From assembly GCA_945829235.1 (NCBI GenBank), contig CALZUA010000003.1:1-64000 (forward strand): a stretch of 64,000 nucleotides of DNA. The letters run 5' to 3'. Position 1 is the stretch's first letter. Every line of letters starts with the position of its first letter. Source of the DNA: an uncultured Clostridia bacterium (GTDB taxonomy: Bacteria > Bacillota > Clostridia > Oscillospirales > Ruminococcaceae). Positions 24,365-32,899 of the stretch are shown one piece after another. Below the pieces are notes generated by a model that saw only the letters and a program-made list of their open reading frames with translations, was not told where the DNA came from and searched no databases. Made by a program: the position numbers and the translations under genes.

Positions 24365-25852
24365 ATGCTTACAAACATTCCTGAGGTAAAATTAGGCATT
24401 ATAGCCGTATCGCGCGACTGCTTCGTGATTTCGCTTTCGGAGAAGCGCAGAGCGGCTGTTGCGGCGGCTTGCAAGGATATCGGTATCGATATCTGCGAGT
24501 GCAAAACTACTGTTGAAAACGAAACGGATATGCTCAAGGCGGTTGACGAGGCGAAAACCGCGGGTTGCAACGCGCTGGTTGTGTTTTTGGGCAACTTTGG
24601 TCCGGAAACACCCGAAACGCTGGTTGCGAAATACTTTGACGGTCCCGTGATGTACGCGGCGGCGGCAGAGGAAACCGGCGATGACCTTATCGGCGGACGC
24701 GGTGACGCTTACTGCGGAATGCTGAACTGCTCGTACAATCTCGGTATGCGCCACCTGAAAGCGTATATCCCGCCCTACCCTGTCGGAACAGCCGAAGATG
24801 TTGCGAAAATGATAAGCGAGTTTGTCCCAATTGCGAGAACGCTTATCGGACTTTCCGAGCTGAAGATAATCACCTTCGGTCCGCGCCCGCAGGACTTTTT
24901 CGCGTGCAATGCACCGATAAAAGGTCTGTACGAGCTCGGCGTTGAGGTTGAGGAGAACTCGGAGCTTGACTTGCTGGTGTCGTACAAGGCACACGCGGGT
25001 GACCCGAGAATTGCCGATATCTGCAAGGAAATGGCGGAGGAAATGGGCGAGGGAAGATATTATCCCGAGATGAACGAGCGTATGGCACAGCTTGAACTCA
25101 CGCTTCTTGACTGGGCTGAAAAGCACAAGGGTGCGCGCAAATACGTTGCGTTCGCGGACAAATGCTGGCCTGCGTTCCCCGAGGCGTTCGGCTTTGAGCC
25201 GTGCTATGTGAACTCGCGCTTGGTTTCGCGCGGAATACCGGTTTCCTGCGAGGTTGACATCTACGGCGCGCTGAGCGAGTACATAGGAATGTGCATTACG
25301 GGCGACACGGTGACGCTTCTCGACATCAACAACTCCGTTCCCGCGGATTTGTTTAAACAGGACATCGAGGGCAAGTATCCGTACACGCTCACCGACACGT
25401 TTATGGGATTTCACTGTGGAAACACGCCGTCCTGTAAGCTCTGCGAGGACCGTGCCGTTAAATATCAGCTCATTCAGCACCGCTTGCTTGAGCCGAAGGA
25501 CTCCGAGCCTGATTTCACTCGCGGCACGCTTGAAGGCGATATCGCGGCTTCGGATATCACGTTCTACCGCCTGCAGTGCAACAGCGAGGGCAAGCTCTGC
25601 GCGTATATCGCAGAAGGCGAGGTTCTCCCTGTAAGAACACGCTCGTTCGGCGGAATCGGCGTTTTTGCAATCCCCGAAATGGGTAGATTTTACCGCCACG
25701 TTTTGATTGAGAAGCGCTATCCTCACCACGGTGCGGTTGCCTTCAGCCACTGCGGAAACCTGATTTTCGAGGTACTGAAAATGCTCGGAATCGGCGACAT
25801 CTCCTACAATCAGCCGAAGTCGCTCCCTTACCCGACCGAGCGCCCGTTTTAA
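24365..25852 (+). CDS. L-fucose/L-arabinose isomerase family protein
   Basis: A 495-residue protein starting at the ATG at 24365 with AAGGAGG upstream; the track's longer start is unsupported. N-terminal Rossmann-like domains (VKLGIIAVSRDCF...CNALVVFLGNFGPETP) lead to a C-terminal isomerase domain with SCEVDIYGAL and MGFHCGNTPSC, giving candidate Mn-binding Glu/Asp/His. The family includes L-fucose, D-arabinose and L-arabinose isomerases, plus uncharacterised members. Pairing with xylulokinase and no aldolase argues for a pentose or related substrate giving a ketose for XylB, rather than classical fucose breakdown. Confidence 0.82.
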   Translation: MLTNIPEVKLGIIAVSRDCFVISLSEKRRAAVAAACKDIGIDICECKTTVENETDMLKAVDEAKTAGCNALVVFLGNFGPETPETLVAKYFDGPVMYAAAAEETGDDLIGGRGDAYCGMLNCSYNLGMRHLKAYIPPYPVGTAEDVAKMISEFVPIARTLIGLSELKIITFGPRPQDFFACNAPIKGLYELGVEVEENSELDLLVSYKAHAGDPRIADICKEMAEEMGEGRYYPEMNERMAQLELTLLDWAEKHKGARKYVAFADKCWPAFPEAFGFEPCYVNSRLVSRGIPVSCEVDIYGALSEYIGMCITGDTVTLLDINNSVPADLFKQDIEGKYPYTLTDTFMGFHCGNTPSCKLCEDRAVKYQLIQHRLLEPKDSEPDFTRGTLEGDIAASDITFYRLQCNSEGKLCAYIAEGEVLPVRTRSFGGIGVFAIPEMGRFYRHVLIEKRYPHHGAVAFSHCGNLIFEVLKMLGIGDISYNQPKSLPYPTERPF

Positions 25853-25884
25853 CGACATTATCTATCTCCTAAAATAAAGAAACT

Positions 25885-25914
25885 CGGCAACATCAGCTTG
25901 GTGTTGCCGGTTTT
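25885..25914 (+). terminator. Terminator of the xylB operon
   Basis: CGGCAACA pairs with TGTTGCCG, followed by GTTTTGTC. The next 125 bases show nothing recognisable. Confidence 0.65.
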
Positions 25915-26041
25915 GTCAAAAGCAGATTCCGGTCACTTGTACTTGTAACAGCAAGCATTGCGTTGCAATCCCCCGCGCGGTCATTTTCAACCAACCGAAA
26001 TCTCCCCTACCGAAATAACGTTGCCACGACTTGTTTTTCTC

Positions 26042-26078
26042 AAAAAAGAAACTCGGTAGCGCCGAAAAGGTGCTACCG
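26042..26078 (-). terminator. Terminator of the galKE operon
   Basis: CGGTAGC and GCTACCG form a stem with further GCC/GG pairing; on the minus strand GAGTTTCTTTTTT follows. Confidence 0.75.
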
Positions 26079-26097
26079 AATTGTTGTTCCAAATGCG

Positions 26098-27105
26098 CTA
26101 TTGTAACTCACACTTACTGCTGTCATAGCCGTTCGGGTGATTTTTGTGCCAGTTCCACGCGCTGGCGATAATCTCCTCAAGGCTGTCGTGAACAGGCTTC
26201 CAGCCGAGAATTTTTCTCGCCTTTTCACTCGATGCAACAAGTCTTGCCGGGTCACCCGCGCGGCGCAGTGTTTCGACAGCGGGAATGGGGTGTCCGGTGA
26301 TTTTGCGAGCGGTTTCAATAACCTCGCGAACCGAGTACCCAACGCCGTTGCCGAGGTTGAAAATATCGCTCTCGCCGCCGTTTTCGAGGTACTGAACCGC
26401 GAGAATATGCGCGCTTGCAAGGTCGGTGACGTGGATATAGTCGCGGATACAGGTGCCGTCCGGCGTGTCGTAATCAGTGCCGTAAATGGAAATGCTCTCG
26501 CGCTTGCCGTTCGGAACCTGCAAAATCAGCGGTATCAGATGACTTTCGGGATTGTGCGCCTCCCCGATTTTGCCGCTTTCATCAGCACCGCAAGCGTTGA
26601 AATACCGCAGAGAAACGTACCTCAACCCGTGCGCCGCCGCAGTCCACTTGAACATCTTCTCCATAGCCAGCTTGGTTTCGCCATAAGGATTGGTCGGGCA
26701 AGTGCGGTCGTTCTCCAGAATCGGGATATTTTCGGGTTCACCGTAGGTCGCGGCGGTTGATGAGAACACAATTTTTTTCACGTTGTTCTTCACCATCGCT
26801 TCAAGCAAAACCTTGGTTCCGCAGAGATTGTTGTCGTAGTATTTCAGCGGATTTGTGACGCTTTCGCCGACAAGCGAGTACGCGGCAAAGTGGATAACCG
26901 CGTTGATTTGTTCACGGTGAAAAAGGTCATCGAGAAAATCAAAATCGCGGATATCGCCGTGATAAAACCGCGCGCCCTCGGGAACCGCGCTCCTGAATCC
27001 CGTCACCAAACTGTCCGCAACAACGACCTCGCGTCCCGCCCGAACAAGCTCCAAAGCGGTGTGAGAGCCGATATAGCCCGCGCCGCCTAAAACCAAAATG
27101 CTCAT
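26098..27105 (-). CDS. galE: UDP-glucose 4-epimerase
   Basis: A 335-residue short-chain dehydrogenase-fold epimerase. GGAGYIGSH is the NAD-binding motif; SSTAATYG and YGETK give the catalytic Ser/Thr and Tyr-x-x-x-Lys. Full length for GalE. It interconverts UDP-galactose and UDP-glucose in the Leloir pathway. It follows galK by six bases, its AAGGAG site overlapping the galK end. No galT is present in the window. Confidence 0.95.
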   Translation of the reverse strand: MSILVLGGAGYIGSHTALELVRAGREVVVADSLVTGFRSAVPEGARFYHGDIRDFDFLDDLFHREQINAVIHFAAYSLVGESVTNPLKYYDNNLCGTKVLLEAMVKNNVKKIVFSSTAATYGEPENIPILENDRTCPTNPYGETKLAMEKMFKWTAAAHGLRYVSLRYFNACGADESGKIGEAHNPESHLIPLILQVPNGKRESISIYGTDYDTPDGTCIRDYIHVTDLASAHILAVQYLENGGESDIFNLGNGVGYSVREVIETARKITGHPIPAVETLRRAGDPARLVASSEKARKILGWKPVHDSLEEIIASAWNWHKNHPNGYDSSKCELQ

Positions 27106-27111
27106 AAATTT

Positions 27112-28398
27112 TCACTCCTTCGTAATTTCAGCGCCGCCGACTGACCGAATTTTTATCCTCACGCACGAACCCTCTCCGAAAACTCGGTTCATCTCAGCGA
27201 TATATTTTTCGGCAAAATCAACAGGAACAAACGCCTGAATTGTCCCCGCGAACCCGCCGCCGTGAACGCGAACAGCGCCCTTGTTGCCGAGTATTTTTTT
27301 GCTCAGCATTATGCCAAGAGTGAGCGCCTGCTTTGTCGGATTTGAGCAGGAAAACAGGTTTTGCAAAAGCACCGCCGAGGAGTTCCCCGACTCATTCACA
27401 AGCTCGAGAAATCCGATTATATCGCCGTTTTGAAGGACCTTAGCTTCCTGTTTTGCACGGTAATTTTCCTCAAAAAAATGCGCCGCGCGGATAATTGCCC
27501 TGTCCGAGCAACTTTCGCGGAGCTTTGGGATTTCGCGGTAAAAATCGCTCTCGTTCACGAAACGCAAATGTTGCTCGCCGAACTGCCCAGCAACGCTCTC
27601 CATCTCGCTTCGGATTGCCGAATAATCATCGGTCAAATCCGCATGACTGCTCTTGGTATCGGTGATGCAAATGCAGTAGCCGAGCCGCTCAAAATCACAG
27701 GAAAAGCTCTCGGCAACAGGCTTTTCGGTGTCCGCAAAGTCGATAAACACAAGCCCGCCGACCGAGGAAACCATCTGGTCCATCAGCCCGCTGTTCTTGC
27801 CGAAATAGACATTTTCAGCGAACTGACCGATTTTCGCGATTTCAACAGCACCCGCTCTGCCGCCGTTATAGTTTATATCGATAATTGTCCCGATAAGCGT
27901 TTCAAAAGCCGCGGAGGACGACAACCCGCTCCCAACGGCAACGTCCGAGGTGCAGTAAAGGTCGAAGCCGCCGATTTGAACGCCAAGCTCGATAAACCGC
28001 GCCGCGATACCGCTTACAATAGCCGCCGCGCCCGTCTTGTCCGTGCGCTCAAACACGCTGTTCAGGTCAACCGAAAACGCATCATAACCCTCGGATTTCA
28101 CGCGGATAACGCCGTCCTCGTGAAACGCAACAACCGCGACAACATCAAGATTAACCGCCGCCGCAAGAACGCACCCGTGCTGATGGTCGGTGTGATTTCC
28201 ACCGATTTCGGTTCTGCCGGAAGCGGAGAAAATTCGGACATCGCGCCGCTCGGGATACAGCTCTGCGAAGCGTTTCACCGCGCCGAGATAACGCTTTTTC
28301 TGATAAGCCTGCACCTCGTCCGCCGTACCATACAGATTTTTAAACGCCGTTGAAAACTCATCATTTTCGATACTCTGAAAAATTTCACGAATATTCAA
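27112..28398 (-). CDS. galK: Galactokinase
   Basis: A GHMP-family kinase of 428 residues if begun at the TTG at 28398, which has AAAGGAG eight bases upstream; the track's 490-residue version begins in sequence without a ribosome site. Motifs are GRTEIGGNHTDHQHG (galactose-binding signature), VGSGLSSSAAFE (ATP loop) and RVHGGGFAGTIQAF. It phosphorylates galactose at O-1. It has an extended N-terminus relative to E. coli GalK, as common in Clostridia. Operon with galE. Confidence 0.93.
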   Translation of the reverse strand: MNIREIFQSIENDEFSTAFKNLYGTADEVQAYQKKRYLGAVKRFAELYPERRDVRIFSASGRTEIGGNHTDHQHGCVLAAAVNLDVVAVVAFHEDGVIRVKSEGYDAFSVDLNSVFERTDKTGAAAIVSGIAARFIELGVQIGGFDLYCTSDVAVGSGLSSSAAFETLIGTIIDINYNGGRAGAVEIAKIGQFAENVYFGKNSGLMDQMVSSVGGLVFIDFADTEKPVAESFSCDFERLGYCICITDTKSSHADLTDDYSAIRSEMESVAGQFGEQHLRFVNESDFYREIPKLRESCSDRAIIRAAHFFEENYRAKQEAKVLQNGDIIGFLELVNESGNSSAVLLQNLFSCSNPTKQALTLGIMLSKKILGNKGAVRVHGGGFAGTIQAFVPVDFAEKYIAEMNRVFGEGSCVRIKIRSVGGAEITKE

Positions 28399-28469
28399 AA
28401 AACCGCTCCTTTCGGAATTTGTGGAATTGCGCGAAAACACAAACGAAAACTCACTTGCCTGCCGATTAT

Positions 28470-28498
28470 ATTTTAACATATTTTTACCAAAATTGCAA
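28470..28498 (-). promoter_or_regulatory. Promoter of galKE
   Basis: Minus strand TTGCAA (28493-28498), 17-base spacer, TAAAAT (28470-28475), about 70 bases before the TTG start. Confidence 0.6.
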
Positions 28499-28721
28499 TA
28501 AATCAAAGAGCAAAAATGCAAAATAAAACGTGCAACCGAAAACGTGACAACCCGACTCAAGCGGCTCAACCGACAGCCCAGCAAACGAAGAATATTTCGG
28601 GCAATTTTCGGGAACTATTGTATGATAGTGCAGTAGAATTTTGTGCGGTTTGCACAACAAAAATCTGCGTTTTGCATACTGTAAAATGCGCACGTTTTTG
28701 ATTGTTTTGTACAAAAAATGC

Positions 28722-28750
28722 TTGACTATTTGCGAAAAATATGTTATTAT
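28722..28750 (+). promoter_or_regulatory. Promoter of fruK-ptsI
   Basis: TTGACT (28722-28727), 17-base spacer, TATTAT (28745-28750). Confidence 0.65.
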
Positions 28751-28784
28751 TTATATAATAATATAGATTAAAGAGGAAATGCAA

Positions 28785-29684
28785 ATGATTTACACTGTTA
28801 CGTTCAACCCGGCGGTTGACCTTATTGTTCACCCCGATGAGCTGAAAAACGGCGCGACAAACCGCTCAAAATCCGAGGAAATTTACTTTGGCGGCAAAGG
28901 AATAAACGTTTCGCTCGTGCTGAAGGAGCTTGGGATAAAGTCGCGGGCGCTGGGGTTTGTCGCGGGGTTCACGGGCGAGGCAATCGAAAACTCGCTTGTC
29001 GAGCGCGGGATTGACGCGGATTTTGTGCATCTTGAAAAGGGTTTTTCGCGGATAAACGTGAAAATCAAGTCGGGCGAGGAAACCGAGTTGAACGGGCGCG
29101 GACCACAAATTCCCAAAAAAGCTCTGCAAGAGTTGCTCGAAAAGCTGGACAAAATCGAGGACGGCGACACGCTGGTTCTCGCAGGGAGTATTCCGGCGGA
29201 TTTGCCCGAGGATATTTACGAGAAAATTCTCGAGCGGCTGAGTGCACGGAAAATCCGCGCGGTTGTTGACGCAACGAAAAAGCTGTTGCTCAACGTGCTG
29301 AAATACAAGCCGTTCTTGGTTAAACCGAACAATCACGAGCTTGGCGAAATGTTTGGAGTTGAGCTGAAAACTGTTGACGAGATAATCGAGCACGCGCGAA
29401 AATTGCAGGAAATGGGTGCGGTGAACGTGCTGGTATCGATGGCGGGAAACGGCGCGGTTTTGCTCGATGAACACGGCAAAACCCACGTCTGCGGCGCGTG
29501 CAAAGGCACGGTGAAAAACTCGGTCGGTGCGGGCGACAGTATGGTCGCGGGGTTCATCGCGGGTTGCGAAAACGGCTACGAGTACGCGTTGAAGCTAGGC
29601 ACGGCGGCGGGCGGCGCGACTGCGTTTTCCGATGGAATTGCCAAAAAAGAGGAAATTTTCGGGTTGCTCACACAGCTTAATTAA
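28785..29684 (+). CDS. fruK: 1-phosphofructokinase (PfkB family)
   Basis: A 299-residue PfkB-family sugar kinase. The second ATG (28785) is preferred because AGAGG lies eight bases before it. The N-terminal TVTFNPAVDLIV, FGGKGINVS and C-terminal NSVGAGDSMVAGFIAG motifs, with catalytic Asp in GAGD, match 1-phosphofructokinase and related tagatose-6-phosphate kinase. It probably converts fructose 1-phosphate to the bisphosphate. It is followed 22 bases later by ptsI, but no fructose EII component is in the window. Confidence 0.87.
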   Translation: MIYTVTFNPAVDLIVHPDELKNGATNRSKSEEIYFGGKGINVSLVLKELGIKSRALGFVAGFTGEAIENSLVERGIDADFVHLEKGFSRINVKIKSGEETELNGRGPQIPKKALQELLEKLDKIEDGDTLVLAGSIPADLPEDIYEKILERLSARKIRAVVDATKKLLLNVLKYKPFLVKPNNHELGEMFGVELKTVDEIIEHARKLQEMGAVNVLVSMAGNGAVLLDEHGKTHVCGACKGTVKNSVGAGDSMVAGFIAGCENGYEYALKLGTAAGGATAFSDGIAKKEEIFGLLTQLN

Positions 29685-29706
29685 ATAAATCAAAGGAGGT
29701 TACATT

Positions 29707-31341
29707 ATGACTGAATTTAAGGGAAAAGGCGTTTACGGTGCGGTTGCGGTCGGGAAGATTTCGGTGTTCACGCGCGCCGAAATTTCCGTCAGGCGCGAGC
29801 ACATCGAGGACTGCGAGGCTGAGAAAAAGCGCGTTGAAGCGGCAAAGGAAAAGGCTTTAGCACAGCTCGGTGAAATTCACGACAAGGCGCTTCGCGAGGT
29901 CGGCGAAACCAACGCGCAGATTTTTGAAATTCATCAAATGATGCTTGAGGACGATGACTACAACGAGTCGATTGCGAGCATCATCGACACGCAAAAGGTG
30001 AACGCGGAGTACGCGGTCGCGGTGACCTCCGACAATTTTGTCGAGATGTTCTCGGCAATGGACGATGCGTATATGCAGGCGCGTGCCGCGGACGTGCGCG
30101 ATATCTCAAACCGCCTCATCGCGAACCTCTCCGAGTCCACAAGCGAGAGCGCGCAAACCGCCGACAAGGTGATAATCTGCGCGGACGACCTCGCGCCGAG
30201 CGAAACGGTTTCGCTTGACAAGGAGCGCGTTCTCGCGTTCGTCACGGCGCACGGCTCGTCAAATTCGCACACGGCAATTCTCGCGCGCAATATGAACATT
30301 CCCGCGATAATTGGCGCGGGCGATGAGTTCCTCGCCGCAATTAAGGACGGAATAAACGCGGGTGTGGACGGTTACACGGGCGAAATTTTCCTCGAACCCG
30401 ATGAGGAAACGGTAGCAAAATTGCTGGAAAAACAGCGTGCCGATGAGGAGAAAAAGCGGCTTCTTCAGGAACTTAAGGGCAAGGAAAACGTCACCCTCGA
30501 TGGCACGAAAATCGATATTTTCGCCAACATCGGCAGTGTAGAAAACATCGGTGCTGTTCTCCTCAGCGACGCGGGAGGAATAGGGCTGTTCCGAAGCGAG
30601 TTTTTGTACCTCGAAAACTCGGACTATCCCACTGAGGAACAGCAGTTTTCCGCGTACAAAAAGGTGCTTGAGGGAATGGCGGGCAAAAAAGTTGTCATCA
30701 GGACACTGGACATCGGCGCGGACAAAAAGGCGGATTATTTCAAGCTGGACAAGGAGGAAAACCCAGCGCTCGGTTTTCGCGCAATCCGAATTTGCCTCAC
30801 CCGCCCCGAAATCTTCAAAACCCAGCTCCGTGCGCTGTACCGAGCGTCGGTTTACGGAAACCTCGGGATAATGTTCCCGATGATAACTAGCGTTTCCGAG
30901 GTTGAACAAATACTCGAGATTTGCAAGAATGTTCGCGAAGAGCTTGCAAAAGACGGAATAAAATTCTCGGAGAACGTTGAGCTTGGAATTATGATTGAAA
31001 CGCCCGCCGCGGCGATTATAAGCGACAAACTTGCGCCGCTTGTTGACTTTTTCAGCGTTGGCACAAACGATTTAACGCAGTACACGCTTGCCTGCGACCG
31101 TCAAAATCCCAACATCGAGAGCTTCTGCGATACGCATCACGAAGCCATTCTGCGGCTGATTGAAATGGCGGCGCAAAACGCCCACAAGCACGGTGCTTGG
31201 ATAGGAATTTGCGGCGAACTCGGTGCGGATACCGAGCTTACCGAAACATTTCTCCGAATGGGCATCGACGAGCTTTCCGTTTCACCGAGCTTTGTTCTCA
31301 AGGTTAGAGAAAAAGTCAGAAGCATCGATTTGAGCAAGTAA
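29707..31341 (+). CDS. ptsI: PTS enzyme I (phosphoenolpyruvate-protein phosphotransferase)
   Basis: A 544-residue enzyme I, slightly short of the usual 570. The HPr-binding helical region comes first; the phosphohistidine lies in AHGSSNSHTAILARNMNIPAIIG (His about 188), where GSSNSH replaces the usual GGxxSH. The C-terminal PEP-binding barrel shows GIGLFRSEFLY, FPMITSVSE, GIMIETPAA, FFSVGTNDLTQY and GICGEL. It transfers phosphate from PEP to HPr. The unit with fruK suggests fructose PTS use; HPr and EII must be elsewhere. Confidence 0.93.
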   Translation: MTEFKGKGVYGAVAVGKISVFTRAEISVRREHIEDCEAEKKRVEAAKEKALAQLGEIHDKALREVGETNAQIFEIHQMMLEDDDYNESIASIIDTQKVNAEYAVAVTSDNFVEMFSAMDDAYMQARAADVRDISNRLIANLSESTSESAQTADKVIICADDLAPSETVSLDKERVLAFVTAHGSSNSHTAILARNMNIPAIIGAGDEFLAAIKDGINAGVDGYTGEIFLEPDEETVAKLLEKQRADEEKKRLLQELKGKENVTLDGTKIDIFANIGSVENIGAVLLSDAGGIGLFRSEFLYLENSDYPTEEQQFSAYKKVLEGMAGKKVVIRTLDIGADKKADYFKLDKEENPALGFRAIRICLTRPEIFKTQLRALYRASVYGNLGIMFPMITSVSEVEQILEICKNVREELAKDGIKFSENVELGIMIETPAAAIISDKLAPLVDFFSVGTNDLTQYTLACDRQNPNIESFCDTHHEAILRLIEMAAQNAHKHGAWIGICGELGADTELTETFLRMGIDELSVSPSFVLKVREKVRSIDLSK

Positions 31342-31378
31342 AATGAATTGAATAGCAAAAAATCCTGCAAAACAAAAA

Positions 31379-31412
31379 CGCCGCCGAGCCAACCAGCCCG
31401 ACGGCGATTTTT
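31379..31412. terminator. Bidirectional terminator between ptsI and uxaC
   Basis: CGCCGCCGAGC pairs with GCCCGACGGCG (11 pairs, two of them G-U wobbles, depending on strand) around a six-base loop. ATTTTTTGC follows on the plus strand and TTTTTGTTTTG on the minus strand, so it serves both convergent genes. Confidence 0.85.
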
Positions 31413-31422
31413 TGCAAATAGT

Positions 31423-32817
31423 TTACTTGGTGAAATACTTTACCGCGTTATTGTAGCAAATATCCTGAACAATCGTTCCGACAAACTCAACCTCGTTCGG
31501 GTACTCGCCCTCCTCGATGAGCTCGCCGAGCATATTGCAGACAATTCTTCTGAAATACTCGTGGCGAGTGTAGGAGAGGAAGCTACGGCTGTCGGTGAGC
31601 ATTCCCACGAACTTGCTGAGCAATCCGAGCTGCGACAGCGCCATGAGCTGTTTCTCCATACCGTCCTTCTGGTCGTTGAACCACCAAGCCGAACCAAACT
31701 GGATTTTGCCGACCGTGCCCGCCTGCTGGAAGCAGTTTCTGATTGTCGCGAGAACCTCGTTGTCGCGCGGGTTGAGGCAGTACAAAATTGTCTTGGGCAA
31801 CTCGTTTGTGCTGTCAAGCGTATCCATCAGCATTGACAGCTTCTTCGCAAAGGTCTGGTCCTCGATTGCGTCAAAACCGGTGTCCGGTCCAAGCTCTCTC
31901 ATATAACGAGCGGAGTTGTTGCGGAGCGCACCGATGTGGTACTGCTGAACCCAGTGCAGACGCGCGTACTGCTTGCCGAGGTGTACGAGAATGTAGCCCT
32001 TGTACTGCTCGATTTCCTGCTGAGTGAGGTCGTCGCCGCCGAGAGCCTTCTTGACAATCTTGTCAACCTGCTCTCTTGTCGCGGGCGCGAACATAACAAC
32101 GTCAAGCGCGTGGTCGGAGCAAACACAACCAACGCTGTCGAAGAACTCAATTCTCTTGGTGAGCGCCTCGCAAAGGCTGTCGATACCGTCAATCTTGACA
32201 TCAGCGGCATCCGCGAGCTTCGCGATATAAGGAACGTAGGTCGGCAGCTCGATGTTCACAGCCTTGTCGGGACGGAACGCGGGAGCAACCTCAACGTCAA
32301 AGCTCTTGTCCTCTTTGAGGAGCTTGTGGAAATGCAAATCGTCAATCGGGTCATCGGTTGTGAAAATCTTCTTGACGTTGCTCATTGTAATCAGCTTGCG
32401 CGCAGTGAGCGTCTGGAGCTTCTCGTTGCACTTGTCGAAAATCTCCTTCGCGGTTTTCGGCGAGAGAACCTCGTTGATACCGAAATAGCGCTGAAGCTCG
32501 AGGTGAGTCCAGTGGAAAATGGGGTTGCCGATTGCGTACGGCATAACCTCGGCGTACTTGAGGAACTTCTCGTAGTCGTCCTTGTCGCCGGTGATGTAGC
32601 TCTCGTCAACGCCAAGCTCACGCATAAGACGCCACTTGTAGTGGTCGCCGCCGAGCCAGCACTCGGTGATATTCGCGAACTTTCTGTCCTCGTAGATTTC
32701 CTGAATGGGCAGATGGCAGTGATAGTCGAAAATCGGCATATCCTTCGCGTAGTTGTGATAAAGGGTTTTCGCCGTTTCATTTTTGAGGACAAAATCCTCG
32801 TCCATAAATTTCTTCAT
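31423..32817 (-). CDS. uxaC: Uronate isomerase (glucuronate/galacturonate isomerase)
   Basis: A 464-residue UxaC; the ATG at 32817 is favoured by GGAG at eight bases. FDYHCHLP carries the metal-site His-x-His, and LGGDHYKWRLMRELGV and HPLF-like regions match the amidohydrolase-fold isomerase. It converts D-galacturonate to D-tagaturonate and D-glucuronate to fructuronate. It is the last gene of the long pectin run, separated from uxaA by a hairpin. Confidence 0.95.
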   Translation of the reverse strand: MKKFMDEDFVLKNETAKTLYHNYAKDMPIFDYHCHLPIQEIYEDRKFANITECWLGGDHYKWRLMRELGVDESYITGDKDDYEKFLKYAEVMPYAIGNPIFHWTHLELQRYFGINEVLSPKTAKEIFDKCNEKLQTLTARKLITMSNVKKIFTTDDPIDDLHFHKLLKEDKSFDVEVAPAFRPDKAVNIELPTYVPYIAKLADAADVKIDGIDSLCEALTKRIEFFDSVGCVCSDHALDVVMFAPATREQVDKIVKKALGGDDLTQQEIEQYKGYILVHLGKQYARLHWVQQYHIGALRNNSARYMRELGPDTGFDAIEDQTFAKKLSMLMDTLDSTNELPKTILYCLNPRDNEVLATIRNCFQQAGTVGKIQFGSAWWFNDQKDGMEKQLMALSQLGLLSKFVGMLTDSRSFLSYTRHEYFRRIVCNMLGELIEEGEYPNEVEFVGTIVQDICYNNAVKYFTK

Positions 32818-32851
32818 AATCATATCTCCTGATAATTTCCGGAATTTAGAT

Positions 32852-32899
32852 GTGTAACAGTTTACCTTAAGTCAACGCAAGTTAACTTAAAGTGTAACA
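32852..32899 (-). promoter_or_regulatory. Hairpin flanked by direct repeats between uxaA and uxaC
   Basis: CTTAAGTCAAC-gcaa-GTTAACTTAAAG forms a stem (32866-32892) starting at the uxaA stop. It is bracketed by two copies of GTGTAACA (32852-32859 and 32892-32899). There is no T run, so it more likely affects processing or stability of the uxaC message, or marks a protein-binding site. Confidence 0.4.

Larger units (their letters stand above)
28399..28784. other. Divergent control region between galKE and fruK-ptsI
   Basis: No gene is visible here. Besides the two divergent promoters, an inverted repeat TTGTGC-ggttt-GCACAA lies at 28641-28657, followed by TGCGTTTTGCATACTGTAAAATGCGCA, a looser dyad. 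Either could bind a repressor controlling the fruK side. No regulator gene is adjacent. Confidence 0.5.
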
